DNA of 35,194 bases from a virus. The translations under genes and the position numbers were made by a program. The first letter of the stretch is position 1. Each line of letters starts with the position of its first letter. The DNA lies in IMG/VR virus record IMGVR_UViG_3300034104_004962, positions 1 to 35,194 of that record; one strand, given 5' to 3'. The notes under the pieces were generated by a model. It was given only the letters and a program-made list of their open reading frames with translations. It was not told the origin of the DNA and did not search any database. This document shows positions 7,562 to 14,406 of this stretch, one piece after another.

Positions 7562-8623
7562 TCAAAGAGCATTTCCGCGAGGCAATACCTCTTCTGGAAA
7601 GACAAACGACTCGTGTGGTTGATCAACTGTAGCCATCCAAGCACGAATACCGTCATTTAATAACACATTCTTCGTTGTGAATGTTTCATATTCAGGGTCT
7701 TCAGCAGCACGGATTTCTTGAGATACAAACTCATATGCTCTCAAGTTCAATCCCAAACCAATAATACCGATTGAACTCACCCAGAGACCCATAACAGGAA
7801 CAAACAACATGAAAAAATGAAGCCAACGCTTGTTACTAAAAGCAATGCCAAATATCTGTGACCAGAAGCGGTTTGCAGTAACCATTGAATAGGTCTCTTC
7901 CTCCTGGGTTGGTTCAAATGCCTTGAATGTATTTGATTGGTCACTATCTTCGAAGAGGGTGTTTTCAACTGTTGCTCCATGAATCGCACAGAGTAATGCT
8001 CCACCCAGTATACCAGCAACTCCCATCATATGGAAGGGGTTGAGGGTCCAGTTGTGGAAACCTTGAAGAAACAGAAGGAACCTGAAGATTGCTGCGACAC
8101 CAAATGAAGGTGCGAAGAACCAACTGGATTGCCCCAGTGGATACATCAGGAATACAGAAACGAATACTGCGATAGGACCAGAGAATGCGATTGCGTTATA
8201 AGGACGAATACCTACAAGACGGGCAATCTCAAACTGACGAAGCATAAATCCGATTAAGCTGAAAGCCCCGTGGAGCGCCACAAAAGTCCAGAGTCCCCCA
8301 AGTTGGAACCACCTGACGATATCCCCTTGAGCCTCAGGACCCCAGAGCAGAAGAAGAGAATGACCCATAGCGTCTGCTGGAGTACTAACTGCCGCAGTAA
8401 GAAAGTTTGCACCCTCAAGATAGGAACTTGCCAACCCGTGAGTATACCAACTCGTAACGAAAGTCGTCCCAGTAAGCCAACCACCAAGAGCAAGGTAAGC
8501 AGTTGGGAATAGTAGTAATCCACTCCATCCAACAAACACAAATCTGTCCCTTTTCAACCAATCATCTAATAAATCAAACCAACCTTTTTGTTGAATAGGT
8601 TTTGTAAGCGTAGATGATACCAT
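7562..8623 (-). CDS. psbD: Photosystem II D2 protein
   Basis: The product matches D2 over its full length (353 residues) and keeps the reaction-centre helices, the chlorophyll-binding His in the [15 protein letters not shown] region and the non-haem iron and quinone region ([15 protein letters not shown]). The C-terminus is [12 protein letters not shown]. Only the first dozen residues ([17 protein letters not shown]) differ from the usual cyanobacterial start. I chose ATG 8623 because AGGAGG lies four bases upstream; the TTG at 8626 would be too close. A consensus promoter precedes it and a terminator follows. Phage D2 would replace damaged host D2 during infection and work with the phage D1 encoded nearby. 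Confidence 0.98.
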   Translation of the reverse strand: MVSSTLTKPIQQKGWFDLLDDWLKRDRFVFVGWSGLLLFPTAYLALGGWLTGTTFVTSWYTHGLASSYLEGANFLTAAVSTPADAMGHSLLLLWGPEAQGDIVRWFQLGGLWTFVALHGAFSLIGFMLRQFEIARLVGIRPYNAIAFSGPIAVFVSVFLMYPLGQSSWFFAPSFGVAAIFRFLLFLQGFHNWTLNPFHMMGVAGILGGALLCAIHGATVENTLFEDSDQSNTFKAFEPTQEEETYSMVTANRFWSQIFGIAFSNKRWLHFFMLFVPVMGLWVSSIGIIGLGLNLRAYEFVSQEIRAAEDPEYETFTTKNVLLNDGIRAWMATVDQPHESFVFPEEVLPRGNAL

Positions 8624-8651
8624 CAATCCTCCTTAACGATTTGTAATATTT

Positions 8652-8680
8652 ATTATAAGGCTCCATAATAAAGAAGTCAA
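8652..8680 (-). promoter_or_regulatory. psbD promoter, sigma70-type
   Basis: On the minus strand, TTGACT and a perfect TATAAT are separated by 17 bases. An AGGAGG ribosome-binding site follows before the psbD ATG. The rest of the 150-base gap up to 8776 holds only a terminator and a 13-codon fragment. Confidence 0.8.
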
Positions 8681-8744
8681 TAGAGATTTTTACTTATTAT
8701 ATCTCGGGTCAATTGGTTTGTCTGGGTCCATTCCTTTTGATATT

Positions 8745-8770
8745 CTATAAAGAGACCTTCACAGGTCTCT
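8745..8770 (-). terminator. Probable terminator
   Basis: An 8-bp perfect stem AGAGACCT / AGGTCTCT with loop GTGA is followed by a short T-containing run (TTATAG) on the minus strand, directly after the 102-residue gene. Confidence 0.6.
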
Positions 8771-8776
8771 CAAAAA

Positions 8777-9085
8777 CTATTTCTTTTCACCCCTATCTCT
8801 ATTTTCAAGTTCTCTAAATCTACTATCAACAGGGTCGTGAGTTCTCATTTTAGTTTTCATTTTCTTTATCTGTGGTGATATTTTTTCAATTTTTCTTTTT
8901 ACCATATTTTTCAATCTTTCACCACTCTCTCCTTTATGAGAAGGTTGATTTTCTCTCCTAAAATCCATAGCATCTTGTGCTGCTCTGGATTTCTTTTTTA
9001 TCTTCCTCAACATCTTTTCTCTTGGAAGTGGTTGGAGACCTTCAACCAACTCACACTCTAGTACAAACTCTCTAAAAGTTTTCAT
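8777..9085 (-). CDS. Small highly basic protein between psbA and psbD, 102 aa
   Basis: The N-terminus MKTFREFVLECEL resembles the short leader shared by many small T4-like cyanophage proteins, often virion or prohead associated. The remainder is extremely rich in Lys, Arg and Glu (for example MLRKIKKKSRAAQDAMDF and MVKRKIEKISPQIKKMK) and is likely helical, with possible nucleic-acid or capsid binding. A T4-type late motif (9106-9113) stands just upstream and a terminator just downstream, so it is its own late transcription unit lodged between the two photosystem genes. I do not recognise a function. Confidence 0.7.
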   Translation of the reverse strand: MKTFREFVLECELVEGLQPLPREKMLRKIKKKSRAAQDAMDFRRENQPSHKGESGERLKNMVKRKIEKISPQIKKMKTKMRTHDPVDSRFRELENRDRGEKK

Positions 9086-9105
9086 TTGTATTGATACTTT
9101 TTATG

Positions 9106-9113
9106 TATTTATA
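9106..9113 (-). promoter_or_regulatory. T4-type late promoter motif
   Basis: Exact TATAAATA on the minus strand, 21 bases upstream of the ATG of the 102-residue gene. The rest of the gap 9114-9178 holds no gene I can support. Confidence 0.55.
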
Positions 9114-9178
9114 CTTTTACCTATCGTCAGTTTGTTCTCTGTATCTCTGTAAATCTCTAAACAATCCATTCACATTAT

Positions 9179-9207
9179 AAAAAAAGGAAACTCGTGAGAG
9201 TTTCCTT
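9179..9207 (-). terminator. psbA terminator
   Basis: A 10-bp perfect stem AAGGAAACTC / GAGTTTCCTT with loop TCAC is followed by TTTTTTT? on the minus strand (seven forward A residues including the stem-adjacent ones), about 30 bases after the true psbA stop in exon 3. Its position supports exon 3 as the real 3' end of psbA. Confidence 0.9.
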
Positions 9208-9235
9208 AACATTATACCATTATTTGGTTTTTATA

Positions 9236-10781
9236 TCAACCGATTGACGGTGCCGTTAAAGCAACTTCTTGAGTAGAAGCAGCAGCAAGGTCAAGTGGGA
9301 AGTTGTGCTTCCATTTTGGACTATATCTTCACCATACTCTTTATGAGGTTAGGTGTCGGACGCTAATGGTGTATTACATAGGGCGCTCCCTAAACCACCT
9401 AGTCTCTGAACCTTCCCTAGAAGCGTCTAGGGCTTGGATGCTGATTGCCCGTTAGGGTTTCCAGCAGTTCATCCGAAGTTTACCTTGTCTTTTCAGGCAA
9501 GGGCGCCCACAAATCGAGCGTTGCGTTCATGCCGTTTTTGTTACCGTAAGAACTCTTTATTTCTTACTTCTTACTGTCGCCAGTAAGACCAGACTATCTC
9601 TTCATCCGTTCTGGATGCTGGGCATTCGTGGGTAGATTATTGTTGGAACTCACTACCTAGTCGTTAGACCTGCCGAAGAACCTATGTCCTCTTCGGATTG
9701 GTACGGGATTGTCTACTTGAGAGTTTCCCCGTTTAACCCAGTTTCGTCAAGGAATATTCCTATTCCAGGGTGACTACATTTAAGAAATCACTTCCATTCC
9801 CAGTCCTGCACGGTTAAGTACATCAGCCCAAGTGTTGATTACCTTGCCCTGACTATCAACGATACTTTGATTAAAGTTGAAGCCATTCAAATTGAAGGCC
9901 ATCGTGGAAACACCAAGAGCGGTGAACCAAATACCCACGACGGGCCAGGCTGCTAAGAAGAAGTGAAGTGAACGGGAGTTATTGAATGAAGCGTATTGGA
10001 AGATTAGACGACCAAAGTAACCGTGAGCAGCAATTATATTGTATGTTTCCTCCTCCTGACCGAACTTGTAACCATAGTTCTGTGACTCATTCTCAGTGGT
10101 TTCACGAACCAGCGAGGAAGTAACCAGAGAACCGTGCATAGCACTGAACAGAGAACCACCGAAGACACCAGCAACTCCAAGCATGTGGAAGGGGTGCATC
10201 AGGATGTTGTGCTCTGCCTGGAACACAAGCATGTAGTTAAAAGTACCAGAGATACCCAGAGGCATTGCATCAGAGAAAGAACCTTGACCGAAAGGATAGA
10301 CCAGGAACACTGCAGAAGCAGCAGCAACAGGTGCAGAGTATGCAACACAGATCCAAGGACGCATACCCAGGCGGTAGGAAAGTTCCCACTCACGACCCAT
10401 GTAGGCGTAGATACCAATCAGGAAGTGGAACACAACCAGTTGGAAAGGACCACCGTTGTAAAGCCACTCATCTAGGGAAGCAGCTTCCCAGATAGGATAG
10501 AAGTGAAGACCAATGGCGTTGCTTGAAGGAATCACAGCACCAGAGATGATGTTGTTTCCGTACATGAGTGAACCAGCAACGGGTTCACGGATACCATCAA
10601 TGTCCACAGGAGGTGCGGCAATGAAGGCAACGATGAAACAAATGGTAGCAGCAAGCAGGCAGGGGATCATCAGAACGCCAAACCAACCCACATAGAGGCG
10701 ATTGTCAGTCGAAGTAACCCAGTTGCAGAACTGTTCCCAAGTATTTGATTGTGATTTTTGACGTGAAATTGTAGCAGTCAT
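9236..10781 (-). CDS. psbA: Photosystem II D1 protein, split by two group I introns (exons 10781-9787, 9532-9517, 9307-9236)
   Basis: Exon 1 (995 nt) encodes D1 from [11 protein letters not shown] through GLGMEV plus the first two bases of the next codon. Read on without splicing, the frame stops after two more residues. Exon 2 is only 16 nt (GCATGAACGCAACGCT) and completes Met, then gives His-Glu-Arg-Asn-Ala. Exon 3 (72 nt) gives [20 protein letters not shown] and a stop. Joined, the reading frame is 1083 nt and encodes 360 residues, the normal D1 length. The C-terminal residues restored include equivalents of H332, E333, H337, D342 and A344, the Mn-cluster ligands. All transmembrane and quinone-binding regions are in exon 1. 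A consensus promoter and structured leader lie upstream. Splice sites are inferred from protein continuity, U at both 5' exon ends, terminal G of both introns and P1 pairing. Confidence 0.93.
9308..9516 (-). ncRNA. Group I intron 2 of psbA, 209 nt
   Basis: The intron lies between the Ala codon of the micro-exon and the His codon of exon 3, ending in G at 9308. It has textbook core elements on the minus strand: AACTGCTGGAAACCC (P), CGGGCAATCAGCA (Q), GGTTCAGAGACTAGGTGG (R) and GAAGATATAGTCC (S). Its size is close to the single psbA intron known from cyanophage S-PM2. No open frame is embedded. It differs clearly in sequence from intron 1, so the pair is not a simple tandem duplication. Confidence 0.93.
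9517..9532 (-). other. psbA: 16-nt psbA micro-exon
   Basis: This segment between the two introns supplies the third base of a Met codon and the codons CAT GAA CGC AAC GCT (His-Glu-Arg-Asn-Ala). The stretch MHERNAHNFPLDL is nearly invariant in D1, so the assignment is unambiguous. Its last four bases CGCU pair with GGCG at 9507-9504 in intron 2, with the U-G pair at the splice site. Confidence 0.9.
9533..9786 (-). ncRNA. Group I intron 1 of psbA, 254 nt
   Basis: The intron follows exon 1 after ..GTGAT and ends in G before exon 2. The last five exon bases GTGAU pair with GUCAC at 9774-9770 as P1, giving the required U-G pair at the splice site. Core elements appear in order on the minus strand: AAACGGGGAAAC (P), GACAATCCCGT (Q), GGTCTAACGACTA (R, around 9670-9659) and AAGAGATAGTC (S, around 9602-9592). 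There is no open frame for a nuclease inside it. Confidence 0.9.
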
Positions 10782-10806
10782 TTTTTCGTAAAAGGGTAAG
10801 TAAAAG

Positions 10807-10940
10807 TCCAGGGGGAACTGGATAATACGTTATTCCCACAGCACCCTCCACTGTGGGTATGAGAGACGTAATTTATACTCCCCATAGGTCTCGGTTAGTG
10901 AGAGTTTACAATGTTACGAATTATTAGGAATCCGTAACAT
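10807..10940 (-). promoter_or_regulatory. Structured psbA leader with three hairpins and a late-promoter-like motif
   Basis: The leader between promoter and psbA holds three inverted repeats: 10911-10940 (8-bp stem ATGTTACG), 10835-10857 (7-bp stem CCCACAG, whose nine-base loop contains GGAGGG) and 10807-10822 (5-bp stem TCCAG). A T4-late-like TATAAATT lies at 10870-10877 between them. Directly before the psbA ATG I see no good ribosome-binding site, so the purine-rich loop and hairpins may control translation or mRNA stability. Inferred only from sequence. Confidence 0.5.
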
Positions 10941-10954
10941 TTGTTTACCTATTT

Positions 10955-10983
10955 AGTATAGCACCGACCTTCTGACCCGTCAA
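10955..10983 (-). promoter_or_regulatory. psbA promoter, sigma70-type
   Basis: On the minus strand, TTGACG and TATACT are separated by 17 bases. The -35 box overlaps the stop of the 54-residue gene upstream. The predicted 5' leader of psbA is about 165 nt. Confidence 0.8.
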
Positions 10984-11144
10984 GCCCTGTATTCTTCGAT
11001 TTTGTCCAGGACTTTGTTCAGGTACTGATGCGCTAACCATTTTGGGTCAGTATCGTATCGATTCATCCACTCGTTATCCAATTCATTTTTTATCTTAAGG
11101 ACTTCACATTTTATGATATCCTTCGTCAAGTGTCCCCTGGGCAT
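10980..11144 (-). CDS. Small conserved-looking protein, 54 aa
   Basis: ATG 11144 opens MPRGHLTKDIIKCEVLKIKN and the frame ends ..LDKIEEYRA. The product is helical and rich in Lys, Glu, Asp and aromatic residues, with a WMNRYDTDPKWLAHQYL core. It lies between the peroxiredoxin terminator and the psbA promoter, and its stop overlaps the -35 box. Small proteins with this look are frequent next to photosystem genes in cyanophages, but I cannot assign a function. Confidence 0.65.
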   Translation of the reverse strand: MPRGHLTKDIIKCEVLKIKNELDNEWMNRYDTDPKWLAHQYLNKVLDKIEEYRA

Positions 11145-11150
11145 AATACT

Positions 11151-11183
11151 AAAAAACTCTGCCCAGTATTTAGGGCAGAGTTT
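11151..11183 (-). terminator. Terminator of the hli-ferredoxin-peroxiredoxin operon
   Basis: An 11-bp perfect stem AAACTCTGCCC / GGGCAGAGTTT with an eight-base loop is followed by TTT on the minus strand, ten bases after the peroxiredoxin stop. Confidence 0.9.
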
Positions 11184-11192
11184 GATATTATT

Positions 11193-11720
11193 TCAGACCT
11201 GTGCGGTTTCCCTCACAGTTGTCTTCACATACTCAAAAACCACTTCTGGAGTAGTCGCTGCGTAAGGGTCGGTGTCTGCATTGTCCCGTTGCCCCACTTC
11301 AACGAATAGTTTTTCGACGATTCCGTTATCCACGACTGCAGCATAACGCCAAGAGCGAAGACCGAAACCAAGGTTAGACTTATTGACGAGCATACCCATA
11401 GAACGTGTGAAATATGCATTTCCGTCAGGGATAAGAGTGACCTTTTCGATATTCTGGTCTTGTGCCCAGGCGTTCATCACAAACCCATCATTAACAGAGA
11501 TGCAGTAAATATTATCGATGCCGAGACCCAAAAAGTCGTCATATTTCTCTTCGAATCCAGGTAACTGATAGGCACTGCAAGTAGGAGTGAAAGCACCAGG
11601 CAGACTAAAAATGACCACACGCTTTCCATTGAAGAGTTCTGAAGTTGTACGAGTTACAAACTCACCATTCTCACGAAACTGAAATTGAACTTCAGGAACT
11701 TGATATTGTTCTTTACGCAT
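11193..11720 (-). CDS. Peroxiredoxin (Prx5/AhpC-TSA type), 175 aa
   Basis: The motif SLPGAFTPTCSAYQLPGF contains the peroxidatic cysteine in the P-x3-T-x2-C context, and the pattern YCISVNDGFVMNAWAQDQ is typical of the Prx5 (redoxin) family. The enzyme would reduce hydrogen peroxide or alkyl peroxides in the cytosol. I chose ATG 11720 (MRKEQYQVPEVQFQF) because GGAGG stands five bases upstream. The open frame extends further, and an in-frame ATG at 11762 overlaps the stop of hli (TGATG) but adds a lysine-rich tail not expected for the family. No glutaredoxin domain is fused. It is the last gene of the light-stress operon; the neighbouring ferredoxin could be its indirect electron source. Confidence 0.9.
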   Translation of the reverse strand: MRKEQYQVPEVQFQFRENGEFVTRTTSELFNGKRVVIFSLPGAFTPTCSAYQLPGFEEKYDDFLGLGIDNIYCISVNDGFVMNAWAQDQNIEKVTLIPDGNAYFTRSMGMLVNKSNLGFGLRSWRYAAVVDNGIVEKLFVEVGQRDNADTDPYAATTPEVVFEYVKTTVRETAQV

Positions 11721-11761
11721 AGTAACCTCCACAGTCTTTTTCTTCTTAAAAATATTGAACA

Positions 11762-11881
11762 TCAGAATACACCAGGCACAATTTGCCCGGTAGCGAGATA
11801 AGATCCCATAGCGGCAACAATACCAATCATTGCAGCCCAACCATTAATACGCTCAGCGCGTTCAGTAAAAAGATTTTTCAT
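11762..11881 (-). CDS. hli: High-light-inducible protein, short form, 39 aa
   Basis: The sequence is [20 protein letters not shown] followed by IVAAMGSYLATGQ and a short tail. ER.ERINGWAAMIG is the chlorophyll-binding signature of Hli/CAB-like proteins (E and N ligands plus one membrane helix). Hli proteins bind chlorophyll and carotenoid in thylakoids and protect photosystem II under excess light. ATG 11881 overlaps the upstream stop (ATGA). Its 3' end meets a possible in-frame start of the peroxiredoxin gene. It is too short for ordinary gene callers and is easily lost under the extended peroxiredoxin frame. Confidence 0.95.
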   Translation of the reverse strand: MKNLFTERAERINGWAAMIGIVAAMGSYLATGQIVPGVF

Positions 11882-12090
11882 TTGTTTTCTCCTTGATAAG
11901 AATGTTGTTGTTTAAGTTCTGGATTTGGATTACAAACCAATTTTTCTTTGATAGGTTTAATCACAATAAACTTATCACTTTTGAGTGTGCCTGCGATCTT
12001 GACTTCTAGTTCTACATCTCTATCCCAAGCACCAGACTCTACAAGTTCTTGAACGGCAAGATTGAATTGCCCAAGCATTCCAGCACTCAC
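11878..12090 (-). CDS. Hypothetical protein of the redox operon, 70 aa
   Basis: GTG 12090 overlaps the stop of the ferredoxin gene (GTGA), which fixes an unusual GTG start. The next gene overlaps its end in the same way, so translation is coupled on both sides. The product [20 protein letters not shown] is followed by an acidic/basic beta-type segment ([22 protein letters not shown]). One cysteine is present near the C-terminus. No family recognised; its tight placement between ferredoxin and hli suggests a role in electron transfer or photoprotection. Confidence 0.65.
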   Translation of the reverse strand: MSAGMLGQFNLAVQELVESGAWDRDVELEVKIAGTLKSDKFIVIKPIKEKLVCNPNPELKQQHSYQGENK

Positions 12091-12374
12091 AGATTTTCTT
12101 CCTGTTCAGTAAGGATCACGCAATCAGACTTAGGATAAGCAACACAGAGAAGTGCAAATCCTTCTGCCATTTGATCATCATCAAGGAACGATTGTTCTTC
12201 ATTATCAATCTCACCAGAGATTACCTTACCAGCACAAGAAGAACAAGCACCTGCCTTACAAGAGAAGGGAAGGTCAACTCCTGCCTCTTCTGCTGCTTCA
12301 AGAATATATTGATCTTCGGCACACTGAATAGTGGTTTCGCCGTCAGGGGATTGAAGTGTAACGTTGAATGTCAT
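12087..12374 (-). CDS. petF: Plant-type [2Fe-2S] ferredoxin, 95 aa
   Basis: The cluster motif [13 protein letters not shown] plus a later LLC gives the four cysteine ligands in C-x4-C-x2-C-x(n)-C spacing. Length and the acidic surface ([23 protein letters not shown]) match photosynthetic ferredoxins. It would accept electrons from photosystem I and pass them to reductases, including phage enzymes such as bilin reductases or ribonucleotide reductase in related phages. The gene starts one base after the stop of a 28-residue membrane peptide and ends in a GTGA overlap. Confidence 0.96.
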   Translation of the reverse strand: MTFNVTLQSPDGETTIQCAEDQYILEAAEEAGVDLPFSCKAGACSSCAGKVISGEIDNEEQSFLDDDQMAEGFALLCVAYPKSDCVILTEQEENL

Positions 12375-12375
12375 T

Positions 12376-12462
12376 TCAATAAGTTTCTGAAAGTTGATCT
12401 ACAGCATAACCCAAAATCACGAAAAAAGCAATAGTCGTGATTGTCCAGAATGCTTCAGTCAT
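12376..12462 (-). CDS. 28-aa single-span membrane peptide
   Basis: ATG 12462 overlaps the stop of the upstream hli gene (TGATG). The product [20 protein letters not shown] continues with VDQLSETY, giving one membrane helix with a short acidic tail. The size and shape resemble the low-molecular-mass subunits of photosystems and cytochrome b6f, but I see no specific match. Coupled translation between hli and ferredoxin argues that it is a real gene. Confidence 0.65.
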   Translation of the reverse strand: MTEAFWTITTIAFFVILGYAVDQLSETY

Positions 12463-12671
12463 CAGAAGATGCCGAAGAAGAGTTTACCAGTGCTAGCATA
12501 AGAAACGATAGCAGCAATAAAACCGAGCATTGCCCAGCGTCCATTCATTTTCTCCGCTTTCTCAGCATAGGGTTCAATACCATAACGCTCAAGATCCTCT
12601 TTGGTCATATACATTGAGGGTTCTTTAGCAAACATATTCATTTGCCCGAACTCATTTTTTGTAACCGTCAT
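12462..12671 (-). CDS. hli: High-light-inducible protein, 69 aa
   Basis: The C-terminal half carries the Hli signature EKAEKMNGRWAMLGFIAAIV, with the chlorophyll-ligand Glu and Asn, followed by SYASTGKLFFGIF. The N-terminal 30 residues (MTVTKNEFGQMNMFAKEPSM) form a polar extension absent from the shorter hli in the same operon. I chose ATG 12671; earlier in-frame codons lie inside the promoter region. First gene of the operon, 27 bases after a perfect -10 box. Confidence 0.95.
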   Translation of the reverse strand: MTVTKNEFGQMNMFAKEPSMYMTKEDLERYGIEPYAEKAEKMNGRWAMLGFIAAIVSYASTGKLFFGIF

Positions 12672-12697
12672 TATCTTTTGTAAAGATTTACAACACA

Positions 12698-12726
12698 ATT
12701 ATATAGCAAAAATAAAGGGGCGTCAA
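12698..12726 (-). promoter_or_regulatory. Promoter of the hli-ferredoxin-peroxiredoxin operon
   Basis: On the minus strand, TTGACG and a perfect TATAAT are separated by 17 bases. The -35 box lies in the loop and 3' arm of the terminator hairpin of the glycan cluster. Confidence 0.85.
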
Positions 12727-12731
12727 GCCCC
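12708..12731 (-). terminator. Terminator of the glycan cluster
   Basis: Stem GGGGC / GCCCC with loop TTGAC is followed by TTTATTTTT on the minus strand. It closes the 16-kb glycan cluster. Confidence 0.8.
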
Positions 12732-12763
12732 CTAGTGAGTATTTGTGCTTATTTTGTTAAGAT

Positions 12764-13558
12764 TCACTGACTTTGATTAACCGATGATTCGGTTATCCTC
12801 CCAAGATAAGGATCATAATTCATCAAATCGTCAATGCCCATATCATGACCCTGCTTCTCCCAGAACTGAAGCAATCCATCATGACTGCTACGATGAAAGA
12901 TATCAATATGCTCTGGGTGAATAGAAGATCCCAGTTCAATTCGATAGAGAAATAATGGAATAGAAAAAGTGTTACCTGAGTTATAAATTAAATCATCAGC
13001 AACAGCTCTTGGTCTTACTCCCTGATCCAGTTTATATTTTCCATCACGAACATGGAATTTTAAAAGTTTTTCAGCATGATGACGAGTTATTATATAAGCA
13101 GCGGTAGAAAAATCATTTACAAATCTCTTATGGAGTTTTACATGTAAGTTACCAGTGCAAATAATCGCAAGTTGAACTACATCCCAATCATAAGGAATTT
13201 TAGAAACAAAATCTGCCCATGTAAAATTCCAAAACCTTGCAATCTGTAGATCTACATCATCTTCCATAATAATTGCATATGGAGAATCAGATGTATCGTA
13301 CCAATGCTTAATTGCTTTTAAGTGAGAGGTAGTACAACCTATCTCACCAGAAGTCATGTTTTCTGGATAACGACCCTTAATAATATCGCTAAGATCATCA
13401 GTTCTACCATCAAACGCGGATATCCTTTCGTAATTCTCAATCTCCCAATATTTAAATTGAGATTCCATATATTCTTTTCTTTCCGGTTGTCCATCTAGAT
13501 TAAGATAATAAATTGGACCAATATTTTTAAGTTTGTAAGCAGATTTGTTTTTATCCAT
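12764..13558 (-). CDS. Glycosyltransferase family 25 protein, 264 aa
   Basis: The opening YYLNLDGQPERKEYMESQF, the middle GEIGCTTSHLKAIKHW and the motif AIIMEDDVDLQ are the landmarks of GT25 (LPS beta-galactosyltransferase-type, Pfam Glyco_transf_25). The EDD is the metal/nucleotide-sugar site. Enzymes of this family add galactose or glucose to LPS or protein glycans. It is the last gene of the cluster, eight bases after the upstream stop and ahead of the cluster terminator. Donor and acceptor are not determined by sequence. Confidence 0.85.
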   Translation of the reverse strand: MDKNKSAYKLKNIGPIYYLNLDGQPERKEYMESQFKYWEIENYERISAFDGRTDDLSDIIKGRYPENMTSGEIGCTTSHLKAIKHWYDTSDSPYAIIMEDDVDLQIARFWNFTWADFVSKIPYDWDVVQLAIICTGNLHVKLHKRFVNDFSTAAYIITRHHAEKLLKFHVRDGKYKLDQGVRPRAVADDLIYNSGNTFSIPLFLYRIELGSSIHPEHIDIFHRSSHDGLLQFWEKQGHDMGIDDLMNYDPYLGRITESSVNQSQ

Positions 13559-13566
13559 TTTTCAAT

Positions 13567-14406
13567 TCAAATATTACTATTATAACATGAGTATTTTTTT
13601 AGATATTTCTGATTACTATAATAATTCTTAAGTTTTCTTTTATCCAATTTTTCAAGATAACTCCAAAGTTCAAAATTCTTTTGTAAATATGGATTATTAA
13701 AACTTGAGTTATGTCCTCTAGAATGTTCTAAATGATAAACATAATCACATATTCTACCAACTTTATATCCTAGTTTATTAAACCTAAAAAATCTTTCCTT
13801 ATCTTCTGGAGACCAAGATATAAAATTTTCATTTTCCATTCCACCATCAATATAAACCTGTCTATTGAAAAACTGAACGTGACCATATTGTGCGTCATAT
13901 TCTTTGGAATTATTTTCCAAAAAAGCGAAGTCAAAATCGTTAACTAAAAAGTTTGTAACAATCTCATCATCTGCAAATACTTGTTTTTGATAATTTCCAA
14001 ACCCGTAAGGATATACCAAATCATATTTTTGATTTAGTATCATTTCACAAGATTTCTGATAAGTCTCAGGTTTAAGTAAAACATCACAATCATAATTAAC
14101 TACAATTTCAGTAGTTGATTTACAAATCATTTCATTTAATATTCTCATCCTATAAAAAATAGGATCTTCAGACTGTTCAAATAAGTATGTTAAATTTTTT
14201 ACATCTTCACCTAAAAACTCTTCAATTTGAGGCAGAGCATACTTTTCAAATAATTTTTCAGAATCTACTTCTTTAATAAGAACACTCGTATCAAATGTTT
14301 TCAATAAAAAGCATACAACAGTAATTATATTTCTTATCCTATCATCAGAATCAAGTCTGATAGGAATCATAAATGTAGAATTAGATAAATTAATTTTTGA
14401 ATTCAT
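13567..14406 (-). CDS. GT7/GT27-like galactosyl- or N-acetylgalactosaminyltransferase, 279 aa
   Basis: A GT-A fold is suggested by IPIRLDSDDRIRNI near the N-terminus and by NYDCDVLL (residues about 108-115) as the DxD metal site. The later segment DGGMENENFISWSPEDKERF matches the Glyco_transf_7C signature, in which the GW-x-ED motif of beta-1,4-galactosyltransferases and related GalNAc transferases binds the acceptor. A metal-ligand His follows in YVYHLEHSRG. ATGA-type overlap with the fucosyltransferase gene upstream. It is a candidate for laying down the Gal that the next enzyme fucosylates; this is inference. Confidence 0.75.
   Translation of the reverse strand: MNSKINLSNSTFMIPIRLDSDDRIRNIITVVCFLLKTFDTSVLIKEVDSEKLFEKYALPQIEEFLGEDVKNLTYLFEQSEDPIFYRMRILNEMICKSTTEIVVNYDCDVLLKPETYQKSCEMILNQKYDLVYPYGFGNYQKQVFADDEIVTNFLVNDFDFAFLENNSKEYDAQYGHVQFFNRQVYIDGGMENENFISWSPEDKERFFRFNKLGYKVGRICDYVYHLEHSRGHNSSFNNPYLQKNFELWSYLEKLDKRKLKNYYSNQKYLKKYSCYNSNI

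Noticed and set aside
7777-8541. Additional frames inside psbD and, at 10134-10695, inside psbA
   Set aside because: They are alternative-frame shadows of highly conserved photosystem genes without start signals.
9116-9172. An 18-codon GTG frame (VNGLFRDLQRYREQTDDR) between psbA and the 102-residue gene
   Set aside because: Too short, no ribosome-binding site, and next to the psbA terminator; perhaps a gene remnant, not supportable.
9308-9786. The two introns as copies of one element
   Set aside because: They share only the general group I core motifs; peripheral sequences and lengths differ, so a tandem duplication is not supported.
9780-10781. psbA as a truncated or degraded gene ending at 9780
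   Set aside because: The missing C-terminal 29 residues are present downstream in two exons separated by recognisable group I introns.
11721-11840. Long N-terminal extension of the peroxiredoxin frame
   Set aside because: It overlaps the hli gene out of frame, adds a Lys/Cys-rich sequence foreign to the family, and a strong GGAGG precedes the internal ATG 11720.
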